Virus record (IMG/VR): IMGVR_UViG_3300031746_000042
Coordinates: 1-47,376 of that record
Strand: one strand, 5' to 3'
DNA from: a virus
Length of the DNA: 47,376 nucleotides
Made by a program: the position numbers and the translations under genes. Below the pieces are notes generated by a model. It did no database searches, was not told where the DNA came from, and saw only the letters and a program-made list of their open reading frames with translations. Position 1 is the stretch's first letter, and every line of letters begins with the position of its first letter. Positions 25,118 through 33,569 of the stretch are shown here, piece by piece.

Positions 25118-26140
25118 CTACAGCGGGCGGTGCCACAGAAGCGCCGCGCGGAAGCCGAATGCTTTCCACTCCCACCACGACCGCTTGAAACGGTCGTAGA
25201 CGAGAGTACGCCACGCCGTCCAGCACGGTAGTGACACGTACAGGTAACGCCCATCACCGGAAGCTATCAGCACTGCCTCTGTGTAGCGGTTCGTGTCTAT
25301 TTCGGCAAAGAGCGTGTTCGCGGCCAGCGATACGTTAACCGGCTCACCGCCCCACAGGTACTCGTACAGACCACCACGCTCAACCCAGTAGATCGTGTTA
25401 CCAATCATGACAGCCCCCTGGCGGGAACTTGTACCACGCCCGACGAGGCGGTCGAGCCGGTTGAACGGCAACCCTGGCTCCTCGGGGCTGTCGCCCGCAA
25501 CTTCGATGACGTGCGCCGGTTTGAACACACCCAAGGTGCTACCGCTGACCAACGCCGTGATCGGCGACCCATCGGGCGTGTTGAACGCTATAAACCCCGC
25601 GCCGGAAGGCCCGGTACTCGCCCAATCCGCCGGTGCATTCAGGCCGCAGAAGCGCGCCGTCGCACGCGTAGCGGCGATGCCGGCAACCCACAACCTGTTC
25701 TTGTGCAGTACCACGATGTCGCCCGCAGGTGGCGCGCCCGCGGCCGCTGCCAAAGTTGTGCCGTCATACATTCGCAGGCCGTCCACCTGATTCGTGATGT
25801 ATAACTCATCACGATCAGGCCACATCGCCCACGACCAGACGCGCCCGCTGAAACCAGTGTCTAACACCGTCAAGGTCACACCATCGTGCTTCGCCACCGT
25901 GGCTGCGTAACCGACGATCAACTCGTACCGCCCCGCCGCCGTCAGGTACGGCGCCAGGAGCGTCCCAGCACCGCCCAACGTGGCGAAGCGACCACGCCCC
26001 GCCCGGACGGCCAGGGCGGGCGCAAGCCGGCTGGAGAAGTTATCAACGTCGCTGGCCTGTCCCGGCGGTGTGTCCAACGGGACCACCAGGCGGTTAAGCC
26101 CGTCGCTGAAATCCTCTACCACCAACACTTGTTTCGTCAC
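25118..26140 (-). CDS. Tail nozzle / stabilisation-like beta-propeller protein, 340 aa
   Basis: The N terminus (DFSDGLNRLVVPLDTP, DVDNFSSRLAPALAVRAGR) and repeated four-stranded units (for example WPDRDELYITNQVDGLRMYD and IGNTIYWVERGGLYEY) suggest a beta-propeller like podovirus nozzle or DNA-stabilising tail proteins. GTG 26140 starts 4 bases after the previous stop with no clear site of its own, so coupling is likely. Confidence 0.5.
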   Translation of the reverse strand: MTKQVLVVEDFSDGLNRLVVPLDTPPGQASDVDNFSSRLAPALAVRAGRGRFATLGGAGTLLAPYLTAAGRYELIVGYAATVAKHDGVTLTVLDTGFSGRVWSWAMWPDRDELYITNQVDGLRMYDGTTLAAAAGAPPAGDIVVLHKNRLWVAGIAATRATARFCGLNAPADWASTGPSGAGFIAFNTPDGSPITALVSGSTLGVFKPAHVIEVAGDSPEEPGLPFNRLDRLVGRGTSSRQGAVMIGNTIYWVERGGLYEYLWGGEPVNVSLAANTLFAEIDTNRYTEAVLIASGDGRYLYVSLPCWTAWRTLVYDRFKRSWWEWKAFGFRAALLWHRPL

Positions 26141-26143
26141 GAT

Positions 26144-26767
26144 CTAAACTCGCCGCTTATACTGCGCAGACGCCGACCTGTTCAACTGCGCGCGCCTGGA
26201 CGTGTACGTATCGATCTTGACACAAACGCGCTCAAAATCCGCCGTAGCCAGCGCAGCAGCATCAGTCTGCTCGTCGCGTTCGTACGCGATTTTAGCGCCG
26301 TAGTGAACCAGTACGGAATCAAAGAACGGAGGCACCTCCGGTGACGACGCCAGCGTTATCGCCGCCGGCGAACGATACCTGTAGATGTTGACCGTATCTA
26401 CTGCCAAAAGCGACGTCAACTTGAGCTTTCCCGCCCAAACGCGGTAGCCTATACGACCCCCCAAAGACGCCGGGGGGTCGTCGAAGTCGTCCAACGACAA
26501 CCGGACCAGCTTAGTCTGCGGTGCGCTGACTAGTACAACGCGGAAGATCTCGATCATCTCCCCCGTCGCTGTCGGCATCGTGTATTCCAACGTCGGCGGT
26601 GTCACGGCGATAGTAACTAGTTCCTCGATCCGTAGAACGGCCGCCAGGCTGCCCAGCCCTTCGTTGATCCAGCCCAGCACGAGCGTGGCCAACAAAGACG
26701 TATCGTCCACCACGGACGTAACCGCGTCAACAAGCTGTTGACCAGTACGAGCGGCCACCGTCACCAC
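26144..26767 (-). CDS. Head-tail adaptor-like protein, about 205 aa
   Basis: The helical first third (QQLVDAVTSVVDDTSLLATL, WINEGLGSLAAVL) and beta middle (YTMPTATGEMIEIFRVVLV) fit the adaptor proteins that join portal and nozzle in podoviruses. GGGGTG lies before a run of GTG codons, so the true start may be the first, second or fourth codon. Confidence 0.55.
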   Translation of the reverse strand: MVTVAARTGQQLVDAVTSVVDDTSLLATLVLGWINEGLGSLAAVLRIEELVTIAVTPPTLEYTMPTATGEMIEIFRVVLVSAPQTKLVRLSLDDFDDPPASLGGRIGYRVWAGKLKLTSLLAVDTVNIYRYRSPAAITLASSPEVPPFFDSVLVHYGAKIAYERDEQTDAAALATADFERVCVKIDTYTSRRAQLNRSASAQYKRRV

Positions 26768-26775
26768 CCCTTTTC

Positions 26776-27192
26776 CTACCGCGTGCCCGCAATGACCCCC
26801 ATGTGCAGCCAGCCATTGCTGGCTGCACGGTCATTGACATCACCCTCCGGTATGACCTCCACAAACCCCACCTTGAGAGCCAGTGGCGCTAGCTCCTTGG
26901 GCGTGCGCCCGATAACCTGGACGTCTATTGCGGCGCTCAAAGTGTGCAACGAGTTGGACACACCGCCAATCTCGCGGTTGTGGCGTTCACACCGCCCACC
27001 TGACGTGATACGCACCGGCGCCGCGACGAGATCGCGGAATGCCTGCGCACGCACGATCAGGACTGGGAGGTGCACAGTCCATAGAATCAGACCGCAGCAC
27101 TTGCAGGCGAACTCCGCCAGCCGGAAGTTCCTGGCGGCGGCTACCTGTTCCAACAGCCCCCCGAAATCAACGTACAACTTAGGGGGTCGCAT
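26776..27192 (-). CDS. Endolysin, peptidase M15 family
   Basis: 138 aa from ATG 27192. The M15A zinc site is clear: HTLSAAID (His and Asp) and GWLHMG (His). SGGRCERHNREIGG matches the conserved region before it. It would cleave peptide cross-links in peptidoglycan. The start overlaps the holin gene by 14 bases. A longer frame up to 27246 lacks a ribosome site. There is no signal peptide, so release depends on the holin. Confidence 0.85.
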   Translation of the reverse strand: MRPPKLYVDFGGLLEQVAAARNFRLAEFACKCCGLILWTVHLPVLIVRAQAFRDLVAAPVRITSGGRCERHNREIGGVSNSLHTLSAAIDVQVIGRTPKELAPLALKVGFVEVIPEGDVNDRAASNGWLHMGVIAGTR

Positions 27193-27535
27193 TGGCGCGT
27201 TCCCTGCCAACGTTGAAGCCATGTACCGCAGCTTCGACAAGCTCACGCTTGTCGTCTTCGGTAAGGACGATATGACGCTCCGCCAGTCGCTGACGCAGGA
27301 TCTCCAGCGCGGCGTTCAACTTCTCATCGCCGTGCATCTGGATGTAAACCTGCTCCACGAACGCCGCAGCCGTGGCCGCCAACCGTGCCGCCAATGCATA
27401 CTGGTCGGCGGACGTGCGCGTTTTCAGCCAACGGCACACGTCAGGCAGCAGGTACTTGTACACGTATCTGGCCCCCAGCGTCGCCAGCGCCGTGAGCAAC
27501 GCCACCAGGACGTCAATGAATAGATCGTGAAACAT
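27179..27535 (-). CDS. Holin, LLH-like family
   Basis: 118 aa. One N-terminal transmembrane helix (LFIDVLVALLTALATLGARY) is followed by a long charged amphipathic region (ADQYALAARLAATAAAFVEQ), the plan of phage LL-H type holins. AAGGAGGTAGG precedes the ATG. With the XhlA-like gene upstream and the endolysin downstream it forms the lysis cassette, placed inside the structural block. Confidence 0.8.
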   Translation of the reverse strand: MFHDLFIDVLVALLTALATLGARYVYKYLLPDVCRWLKTRTSADQYALAARLAATAAAFVEQVYIQMHGDEKLNAALEILRQRLAERHIVLTEDDKRELVEAAVHGFNVGRERANATP

Positions 27536-27541
27536 GTAGTC

Positions 27542-27739
27542 CTACCTCCTTGCAATGGCCGACATCACAACGTTAACTGCAACGCCAAGCAGGACCAGGA
27601 TCAACGTCCGCTGGATCCATCGAAGGTCGCCTTTCGCCTCACTGACGACCTTCTCCGCGTTATCAAGCCGCGCAGTGACACCACTGTGTCCCGCGCAAAC
27701 GGCGCGGCATTCCTCCTCGTTGTGCCCATCCGCCGCCAC
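27542..27739 (-). CDS. XhlA-like lysis accessory protein, 65 aa
   Basis: A short coiled region (GVTARLDNAEKVVSEAKGDL) ahead of one C-terminal transmembrane helix (LILVLLGVAVNVVMSAI) is the plan of XhlA/hemolysin-like proteins that aid holins. GGAGGGGGTG precedes the GTG start. Confidence 0.7.
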   Translation of the reverse strand: MAADGHNEEECRAVCAGHSGVTARLDNAEKVVSEAKGDLRWIQRTLILVLLGVAVNVVMSAIARR

Positions 27740-27770
27740 AGGTGCACCCCCTCCAAGAGCGAGTAGGCGG

Positions 27771-27795
27771 GGGGCCGGCGGACCAGGCCGGCCCC
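27771..27795 (-). terminator. Hairpin before the lysis cassette
   Basis: GGGGCCGG pairs perfectly with CCGGCCCC around a 9-nt loop. It lies just after the decoration-like gene and before the lysis genes on the minus strand. Without a T-tract it may only reduce read-through or protect the capsid mRNA. Confidence 0.5.
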
Positions 27796-27801
27796 TGCCT
27801 G

Positions 27802-28833
27802 TTACACCGGAGGCAAACCCCAGGCCACGAAACCGACAGCCAGCGTACTGAGGTTAGTCGTGTCAGCTACTTCAGCGGCGACGGCAGCCGCTATCGCGCC
27901 GCCAGTCGCTACTGCGGAGACGTACGCTGCCGCCAGGTACGTGACCTCGAAGTCGGCGGCGTCAGCGATAGCTTCGACGTTGACAGTGTTGTTAGCCGTA
28001 TCGACGCAGCCAGTAACGGCTTTGCGCACGGCAGTAACGGCGAAGTCAAGGACGTCGGCTTCGGCGGGCGTGGCGAGATCGAGCGGCAGGCCGAAGTGAG
28101 TGCCGGGGCCGGCGCCGATCTTAAGCCCGTCGGCGGGCACGTTGTTGAGCGTAATGGAGGTGACAGTGCTGAACGCCTTGACGCCGTACTGCACGCGGTA
28201 CTTGGTAGTGGCGACGGCTTTGTTGCCCGCCGTCGAGGTGATGGACACGGTTTCGGTCTGCGCGGCACCGTGGTACGTGCCAGTGACCAGGAACGCCATA
28301 ACGCCCTCGAAGAGGTTCAACGGGCCGCCACTGTCGTTGTAGACAGTGACGCAGACGTTACGCGGACGGTCAGGATGCGTGATCGCTCCACAGGCCCAAG
28401 TACCCCCAGCTACGGTAGCGAAGGCCGCCACGGCGTGGCCGTTGGTCGGTTCGGAAGCGAGGTCGGCGTTGGGCGAATTGGTGTCCGCCCCACCTTTGAC
28501 GTCGCCGCCGCTGTAGAATGCCCGCATGACCTTCGTGGTCGCGGCGTGCGTGTGCACCGCCTGCACGTTGACGGGCGTGCGCACTAGAACCTTGACCGCC
28601 GCAGCGCCGGCGGTAAGATCAGCCTCGAACAGGTAGCCGCTTTTGGCACCCATGAACGCCACGCCCAGAACGTGCTTTAGCACGTTGGACAGGTCCACAG
28701 ATTCGCCACCCGTTGGGTACGAATCATCGAACGCGATCCGGCCTGTCGTCACGACCAGCGGGTGGTAGCCCGCCTGGCCACGCAGAGCGGACACGGCGGG
28801 AGCCGGAGTATTGAACGTGAGCACAGCGGCCAT
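27802..28833 (-). CDS. Capsid decoration or head structural protein, 343 aa
   Basis: The protein is beta-rich, with many Thr/Ala/Gly residues and internal patches such as VSITSTAGNKAVATTKYRVQ. It starts 4 bases after the stop of the previous gene. The position two genes after the major capsid gene suggests a capsid surface protein. No signature is certain. Confidence 0.45.
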   Translation of the reverse strand: MAAVLTFNTPAPAVSALRGQAGYHPLVVTTGRIAFDDSYPTGGESVDLSNVLKHVLGVAFMGAKSGYLFEADLTAGAAAVKVLVRTPVNVQAVHTHAATTKVMRAFYSGGDVKGGADTNSPNADLASEPTNGHAVAAFATVAGGTWACGAITHPDRPRNVCVTVYNDSGGPLNLFEGVMAFLVTGTYHGAAQTETVSITSTAGNKAVATTKYRVQYGVKAFSTVTSITLNNVPADGLKIGAGPGTHFGLPLDLATPAEADVLDFAVTAVRKAVTGCVDTANNTVNVEAIADAADFEVTYLAAAYVSAVATGGAIAAAVAAEVADTTNLSTLAVGFVAWGLPPV

Positions 28834-28836
28834 GTC

Positions 28837-29280
28837 TTACTTCGTACCTCCATGCGCAGCCGCAGCCAGTACGGTTTTAACCGTATCTATGTTCGCCACA
28901 CGCTTGATGAATCCGCGTGCAAAGAACTTGCTGCGTTCGATAGCTGCGATCTCGCTGGGATCACTAGTTGTGTAGTTGCCGTTGTCGAACTGGATCCGCC
29001 GCCCCTTGATCGAGTGAACCTGACCGTACAAGACTTGCTTGTCAGCAGGCTCTATGACGATGATCAGCTGCGGGTAGATACTGGTGTAAACAGCGGCCAC
29101 CGACGCAGTCGTGACCTCTTCTTCCTCTTCGTCGTCAAGCACGACCTCTTCCTCATCAGGTACGACGACCGGCTCCTCGACCGGCACCTGCGCGGCAACT
29201 GGGGCCGGCGGTACGGCCGGGTGGCCCGGTAGTGTTACAGTCGTACGCGCCGGCGCCATGGACTTTCCCTTTCCCGCCAC
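28837..29280 (-). CDS. Small structural-block protein with acidic linker, 147 aa
   Basis: GGAGGG precedes a GTG start. A Pro/Val-rich N terminus leads into an acidic run (DEEEVVLDDEEEEEVTT). A compact C-terminal domain (KQVLYGQVHSIKGRRIQFDN) with an SH3-like strand order follows. It lies directly after the major capsid gene, so it may be a head fibre or decoration subunit. Confidence 0.55.
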   Translation of the reverse strand: MAGKGKSMAPARTTVTLPGHPAVPPAPVAAQVPVEEPVVVPDEEEVVLDDEEEEEVTTASVAAVYTSIYPQLIIVIEPADKQVLYGQVHSIKGRRIQFDNGNYTTSDPSEIAAIERSKFFARGFIKRVANIDTVKTVLAAAAHGGTK

Positions 29281-29316
29281 TACAATCCCTCCTTCTAACC
29301 CACCTGGAAGCGCGAG

Positions 29317-30462
29317 TTAGCTAGTCACGCCGACTATGACGGCGTGCTTCTTCTCGCAGTTGAGTTGCAACCCCACCTCGGTAAAGTACTCGTCGAGGAA
29401 CCCATCGCGGCTCGGCTCCTGAATGTTGCGGTTGAGGTGGGTATCCGCGCCGACGTACGGACGCAGCGTGACTTCATCGAGGTCAAGCACGACACCTGTG
29501 TCGTTGTAGTCGTGGATGAACCCTTTGTGCTCCATCATGTGGAGCGTCCCGCGAGGCGTCCGGTACTTGATGATGCTCAGACCATAAGTGTCCTCGCCCA
29601 TCTCGATCTCCAGCTTTGCTTTGGCAAAGCCGTTGATCACCGAGATTATGCGCGTGGCTGCGAAGAAGAACTTGTCGCTGGAGCCGTAGGCGAATGCCGT
29701 CTCCAGGAACTGCTCGAACTCAGACTCGGTAAGGGCACCTGTCGCGTCGTAGACGTTGGTGGTAATGTAGGCGAAGATACCCTTGATCGCGCGCACGTGG
29801 TTCACGAGGTCGTTTTTGCCCTCGCCGAACCAGAACGCCTGTTCCTGTTTCAAGTTGTGCTCCTCACCCTTCAAGCGGGTAAGGCGCTTCCGCTCATCCT
29901 CGCCCGTCACCATCCGCGCAGTGGCGGAGTTCCGGCTGACACCGAACGGCGTGCGCAGGATCTGCGTATACGCCGTACGCTTGGTCGGCTGGCCGGAACG
30001 GTAGTCAGGATGCGTCGAGTTCTCAGGCATGGCGTTGCCAAGGATACACAGGTAATCGTCGTCGTTGATCGCGGCGGCGACAGTCGTACCATAGCCACGC
30101 GTGACAGTCAGCGTGTTGGTGTCCACGTTGACGCCGATAACTCGTATGACCTCGCTGCTGCGGAACACCTTCACGAGGTCATGGGGAGCGAAGTACACGC
30201 CGTTATCAACCACAAGCTCGACGGCACCGGCGATGTAACCTCCACCGTGGTTGATCCGGTCAATGTACGGCCCCAGGTCATCCTCGAACCAGATGAACTC
30301 AGGCGAGATCGTCTGCTGCTTGCGCAGCTTGCTGAGCAGAACGATCAACGGCGTTGCGTTTGGGTTCAGCATCAGGATCTCGTCGGCGATGTCCAACGTC
30401 ATGCGCCGGTCGTCAAACTGCGACACAAACACAGGCCCTGCGGTGCCACTTCCACCACCCAT
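29317..30462 (-). CDS. Major capsid protein, SU10-like (HK97 fold)
   Basis: 381 aa. The N terminus (RRMTLDIADEILMLNPNATP, then SPEFIWFEDDL) matches the SU10/DUF5309 major capsid family. It follows the scaffold-like gene in the usual order. GGGGAGGG precedes the ATG at a slightly long spacing. It would form the icosahedral shell. Confidence 0.85.
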   Translation of the reverse strand: MGGGSGTAGPVFVSQFDDRRMTLDIADEILMLNPNATPLIVLLSKLRKQQTISPEFIWFEDDLGPYIDRINHGGGYIAGAVELVVDNGVYFAPHDLVKVFRSSEVIRVIGVNVDTNTLTVTRGYGTTVAAAINDDDYLCILGNAMPENSTHPDYRSGQPTKRTAYTQILRTPFGVSRNSATARMVTGEDERKRLTRLKGEEHNLKQEQAFWFGEGKNDLVNHVRAIKGIFAYITTNVYDATGALTESEFEQFLETAFAYGSSDKFFFAATRIISVINGFAKAKLEIEMGEDTYGLSIIKYRTPRGTLHMMEHKGFIHDYNDTGVVLDLDEVTLRPYVGADTHLNRNIQEPSRDGFLDEYFTEVGLQLNCEKKHAVIVGVTS

Positions 30463-30481
30463 GTGTCAAACCCTCCCCAAC

Positions 30482-30507
30482 CCCCACACCCACGGTGGGG
30501 TGCGGGG
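30482..30507 (-). promoter_or_regulatory. Stem-loop between scaffold and capsid genes
   Basis: Bases 30482-30492 pair with 30496-30507 with one wobble and one extra base. The hairpin lies just after the scaffold stop and about 20 bases ahead of the capsid ATG on the minus strand. It may serve as an RNA processing or stability element that raises capsid yield. Confidence 0.4.
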
Positions 30508-30510
30508 CTT

Positions 30511-31425
30511 CTATTTTACTGGTAACACCTCATCCGCCAAGGGCTGGCGGACGAACGCCAGCGCGCCCTTGCGCGGCGTCGTACTGAACAGCGAGGCTTT
30601 CAGCTGTGCAGCTTCATCACCGACCGCCGCGGGGCCGGTTGACGCGCCTGTTGCGCCCACACCAGCTGCGGCACCTCGCGCTGCCACCGCAGCCACGCCT
30701 TCCTCCACACCGGCGGCCTTGGCCGCCACCATCGCCTCGCCGGCCTTCATCCCACGTGCGATGAAATAGGCCGAACGCATCACACCACGCGGATCCTCAC
30801 CGCCGGCCAACGCCGCTTTGATGGCGGAGTTGTCTTTCACGATGGTGGCGATCTCCGCGTGTAATTCCAAGGCGTCAGGGAACTCGCCCACGAGCGAATC
30901 AAGCGCCGCTGTCGTCTGGTCGCGCTGCATCCGCCCGATTACGGGCGCTAGCCCTTGTAGCAGCTGGGCAAACACAGCGTTGGTATACGCCACTGCCCCA
31001 GCTGCAGGATCATCGTACTGCGTAGGATCGAACGGAACCAACGGGCGCGACAGGTCGGGCTGAGCGGGCGCTGCCGTTGCAGTTGTGCCCGCAGCCGCAG
31101 CTGGTGCCGCGTTGCCTGCACCGGCAGCCAGTATCGCGTCCGCCGATGCAGCAGGCATCCTCCTAGCAATGTGCGTGCGCGCCGCCACATACGCCTTCTC
31201 CAGATCCTCTACAGTCTCGTACTTGTTCGCGTACAGCTTCTTTGCGGGGGTTGCCGCAGCCGCGCCACCGCCAACGGTAGCTGGCGACACCGGGGCGCCT
31301 TGCACCGCCGTGACTCCAGTACCAGCCGCTGCCGCAGCCTGGCCGGGAGGGGGCGTTGCAAGGACGGTAGCCGGTGACACCGGGGCGTCGGGAGTGGTCT
31401 TTGGCTCGTCGGCCACACTACTCAC
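30511..31425 (-). CDS. Scaffold-like protein, 304 aa
   Basis: An Ala/Pro/Thr-rich disordered first half with two APVSPATV repeats is followed by helical segments (AVFAQLLQGLAPVIGRMQRD, LHAEIATIVKDNSAIKAALA). Position between portal and capsid genes and the composition fit a capsid assembly scaffold. I see no protease triad. Confidence 0.65.
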   Translation of the reverse strand: MSSVADEPKTTPDAPVSPATVLATPPPGQAAAAAGTGVTAVQGAPVSPATVGGGAAAATPAKKLYANKYETVEDLEKAYVAARTHIARRMPAASADAILAAGAGNAAPAAAAGTTATAAPAQPDLSRPLVPFDPTQYDDPAAGAVAYTNAVFAQLLQGLAPVIGRMQRDQTTAALDSLVGEFPDALELHAEIATIVKDNSAIKAALAGGEDPRGVMRSAYFIARGMKAGEAMVAAKAAGVEEGVAAVAARGAAAGVGATGASTGPAAVGDEAAQLKASLFSTTPRKGALAFVRQPLADEVLPVK

Positions 31426-31718
31426 CTCGTCTCAGGTTGGTTAAGGGCTATCCTGGCCTTGCGGCCAAGCTCGATCCAAGTGCGCACGATCACACGGAAC
31501 TCGTCGATGAAGCGACATACAGCCTGTGCCTTGGCGATCTCCGCCACGTCGCCCGGCAGCGCGCTCACCAGCTTGCTGAGCGCCGCACTGTGTTGCTGTG
31601 TCAAGCGCGCGTCAACGTGGGTCCACCCAACGCTGGCGCACATCGCCTCAACAGCGACGCCCCGCGCCGCCTCCTCTGCCGGGTTAGGTTGGGACGATCC
31701 GCGCGGCGCGAGGAGCAT
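31422..31718 (-). CDS. Hypothetical helical protein, 98 aa
   Basis: It overlaps the portal gene's end by 35 bases and the scaffold start by 4 bases. The helix-rich chain (AALSKLVSALPGDVAEIAKA) has one or two Cys. The place between portal and scaffold suggests a head assembly helper. The start is uncertain. Confidence 0.5.
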   Translation of the reverse strand: MLLAPRGSSQPNPAEEAARGVAVEAMCASVGWTHVDARLTQQHSAALSKLVSALPGDVAEIAKAQAVCRFIDEFRVIVRTWIELGRKARIALNQPETR

Positions 31719-33549
31719 TTGCCGGCACCACCTTCCGCGGCGCGAGTTCCGGCGTGTGGGGGCCTACTGTGGCCGGCCCTGTTGCAATCCCTGTCGGCCC
31801 CACGCCGGGCGGTGCGCCCACGCCAGGAGGCATTCCTGGCACGGCGGGCATCGCGGGCTGTATATAGTTGTCGGGGTCACGGAACTCAAAGGCTGCCAGC
31901 AACTCAACCATGAACCGCCGCCAATTAATGAGCATCGTAAGCTCCGGGCGGCGGCTCACGGCGGCGATGAACTGGAGCAGCTGCTGCCGTCGCAAATCCT
32001 TGTCCGCGATGGGTTCCACCGCGGACCCGGCGACCATGTAATGGAACTTACCGTCGAGGCCGCCGACTGGGATGTGCCGCATTCCACCGCCGGCTAGACG
32101 CACCGGCTTCGCGCCGGCGACGAACGCTTGGTTCATGTCGATTATCTGGCGCGCAATATCATACACGCCGGTGGTTTCGAGGTTTCCAAGGTAATCGCCG
32201 AACCGGAAGCTACCACCTTCAGTGCGCGCGCGGACGGCAGTGGCCGTCTCACGGTTGCGCACAGCACCGCCGCGCATGAAGTCGTACGCGGCGGTCGCTT
32301 CCTGCATCGCGGCTTTCAACGTGGCTTCCATCTCCGACGACATCATAGGCACTGTGCCCAAGTCCAACGCCTTGATGTCGTTAGCGATGTCAGTAGTTAC
32401 AAGCCGCCCCAGCGGGCGCAGCAACTCCGAGAGATCCGCGTGCGCGGCGGGCGACCCCTCGCGCGCCACAAACGTCTTAAGTAGCCCTAGAATCAATGCG
32501 TCCATGCGCTGGTTATGTAAATCGTTCAACTCGTACTGATGCGTCCTGATCACTTCAGTCGGTGCGATACCGCATAGGTTGGTGATCTCAGGCGTCACCA
32601 CCGCGATCACCAACGGCTTGCCGTTATAGGGGTTCTCCCGATGGGAGATGAAGATGCTTTCATTGACGACGCTGATAATCTCGTCGTCAGTGTAGCATTC
32701 GTCGAGCACCAGCCGACGGTCACGCGCGTGCCCCGGCACACTGCCGCCAAGCGAAACCGCGGCGCGCAAACTCTCGGATGCAGTCTCTTGAGGTGTCGTA
32801 CTGGCGGCGTCCTCGACATCGGGCATGTTGCGGTACTGCTTAGGATTGCGCTCCACAACACGTTTGAGCATCGCCAACGTCGGGTACGAACGGACGATGA
32901 CCCAAGTACATGTCTCGACGCTGTTTCCACCCGGATCCCACCACACGTCTTGCGGCAGGATTGGGGTCACGTCGGGGTCGTCGTAGGTCGTCTGCTCCAC
33001 CCGCTGCCGTTCCTGGCGAACACTTCCGGGGAACATGTCCGCTCGTTGCCGCTCCGCGTCGCTGCCCGGCGACACTGGCGCCCGCTGCCAAACCTTGCGC
33101 TTGTCAACGCGCCAGGATACCAGCGCCGGCGCCATGCCGAACAGCAGCCCGAGGCGCACCCATACCCCCGCTTTTGTAGCGGCGGGGAATCGGATTACGT
33201 CGTGCAGCTGGTAGTCAAGTAGCGCCTCATTGTCCAGCGCGTGCTGCCGCTCGGCGTCGCTATCACCGAACGCCAGTACGCGCACGGTTGGCCGGGATGC
33301 GAACATACCACGCAAGAGCCGCGGCGCCAACGTCTCCATCTCGGCGAACGTCTCCGGCACGAACAGCGTAGCCCGCATGTATTCCGGCGTCAATGACACC
33401 TGCTTCGCCGGCTCTTCAAGGTAGCACTTATAGAGCCGGTAGCTTTCACGCCAGATGCTCCGCAGGGTAGATGTCGCGGAAGCACCCTGCAAGCGGCGCG
33501 TCTTGACAAGCTCTACGTAATCGTCCTTTTCCCTGCGCTTTCGAGCCAA
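31684..33549 (-). CDS. Portal protein
   Basis: 621 aa from a TTG start with GGGGTGG upstream. The N terminus (KTRRLQGASATSTLRSIWRE, then LEEPAKQVSL), a central barrel region and a Pro/Gly-rich C-terminal tail (PAVPGMPPGVGAPPGVGPTG) fit large podovirus portals. Position directly after the large terminase agrees. It forms the dodecameric DNA gate. Confidence 0.8.
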   Translation of the reverse strand: MARKRREKDDYVELVKTRRLQGASATSTLRSIWRESYRLYKCYLEEPAKQVSLTPEYMRATLFVPETFAEMETLAPRLLRGMFASRPTVRVLAFGDSDAERQHALDNEALLDYQLHDVIRFPAATKAGVWVRLGLLFGMAPALVSWRVDKRKVWQRAPVSPGSDAERQRADMFPGSVRQERQRVEQTTYDDPDVTPILPQDVWWDPGGNSVETCTWVIVRSYPTLAMLKRVVERNPKQYRNMPDVEDAASTTPQETASESLRAAVSLGGSVPGHARDRRLVLDECYTDDEIISVVNESIFISHRENPYNGKPLVIAVVTPEITNLCGIAPTEVIRTHQYELNDLHNQRMDALILGLLKTFVAREGSPAAHADLSELLRPLGRLVTTDIANDIKALDLGTVPMMSSEMEATLKAAMQEATAAYDFMRGGAVRNRETATAVRARTEGGSFRFGDYLGNLETTGVYDIARQIIDMNQAFVAGAKPVRLAGGGMRHIPVGGLDGKFHYMVAGSAVEPIADKDLRRQQLLQFIAAVSRRPELTMLINWRRFMVELLAAFEFRDPDNYIQPAMPAVPGMPPGVGAPPGVGPTGIATGPATVGPHTPELAPRKVVPANAPRAARIVPT

Positions 33550-33569
33550 CTGTCACCACCCCAATCCTA

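Noticed and set aside
29344-30525. 393-aa plus-strand frame opposite the capsid gene
   Set aside because: Antisense shadow of the capsid gene.
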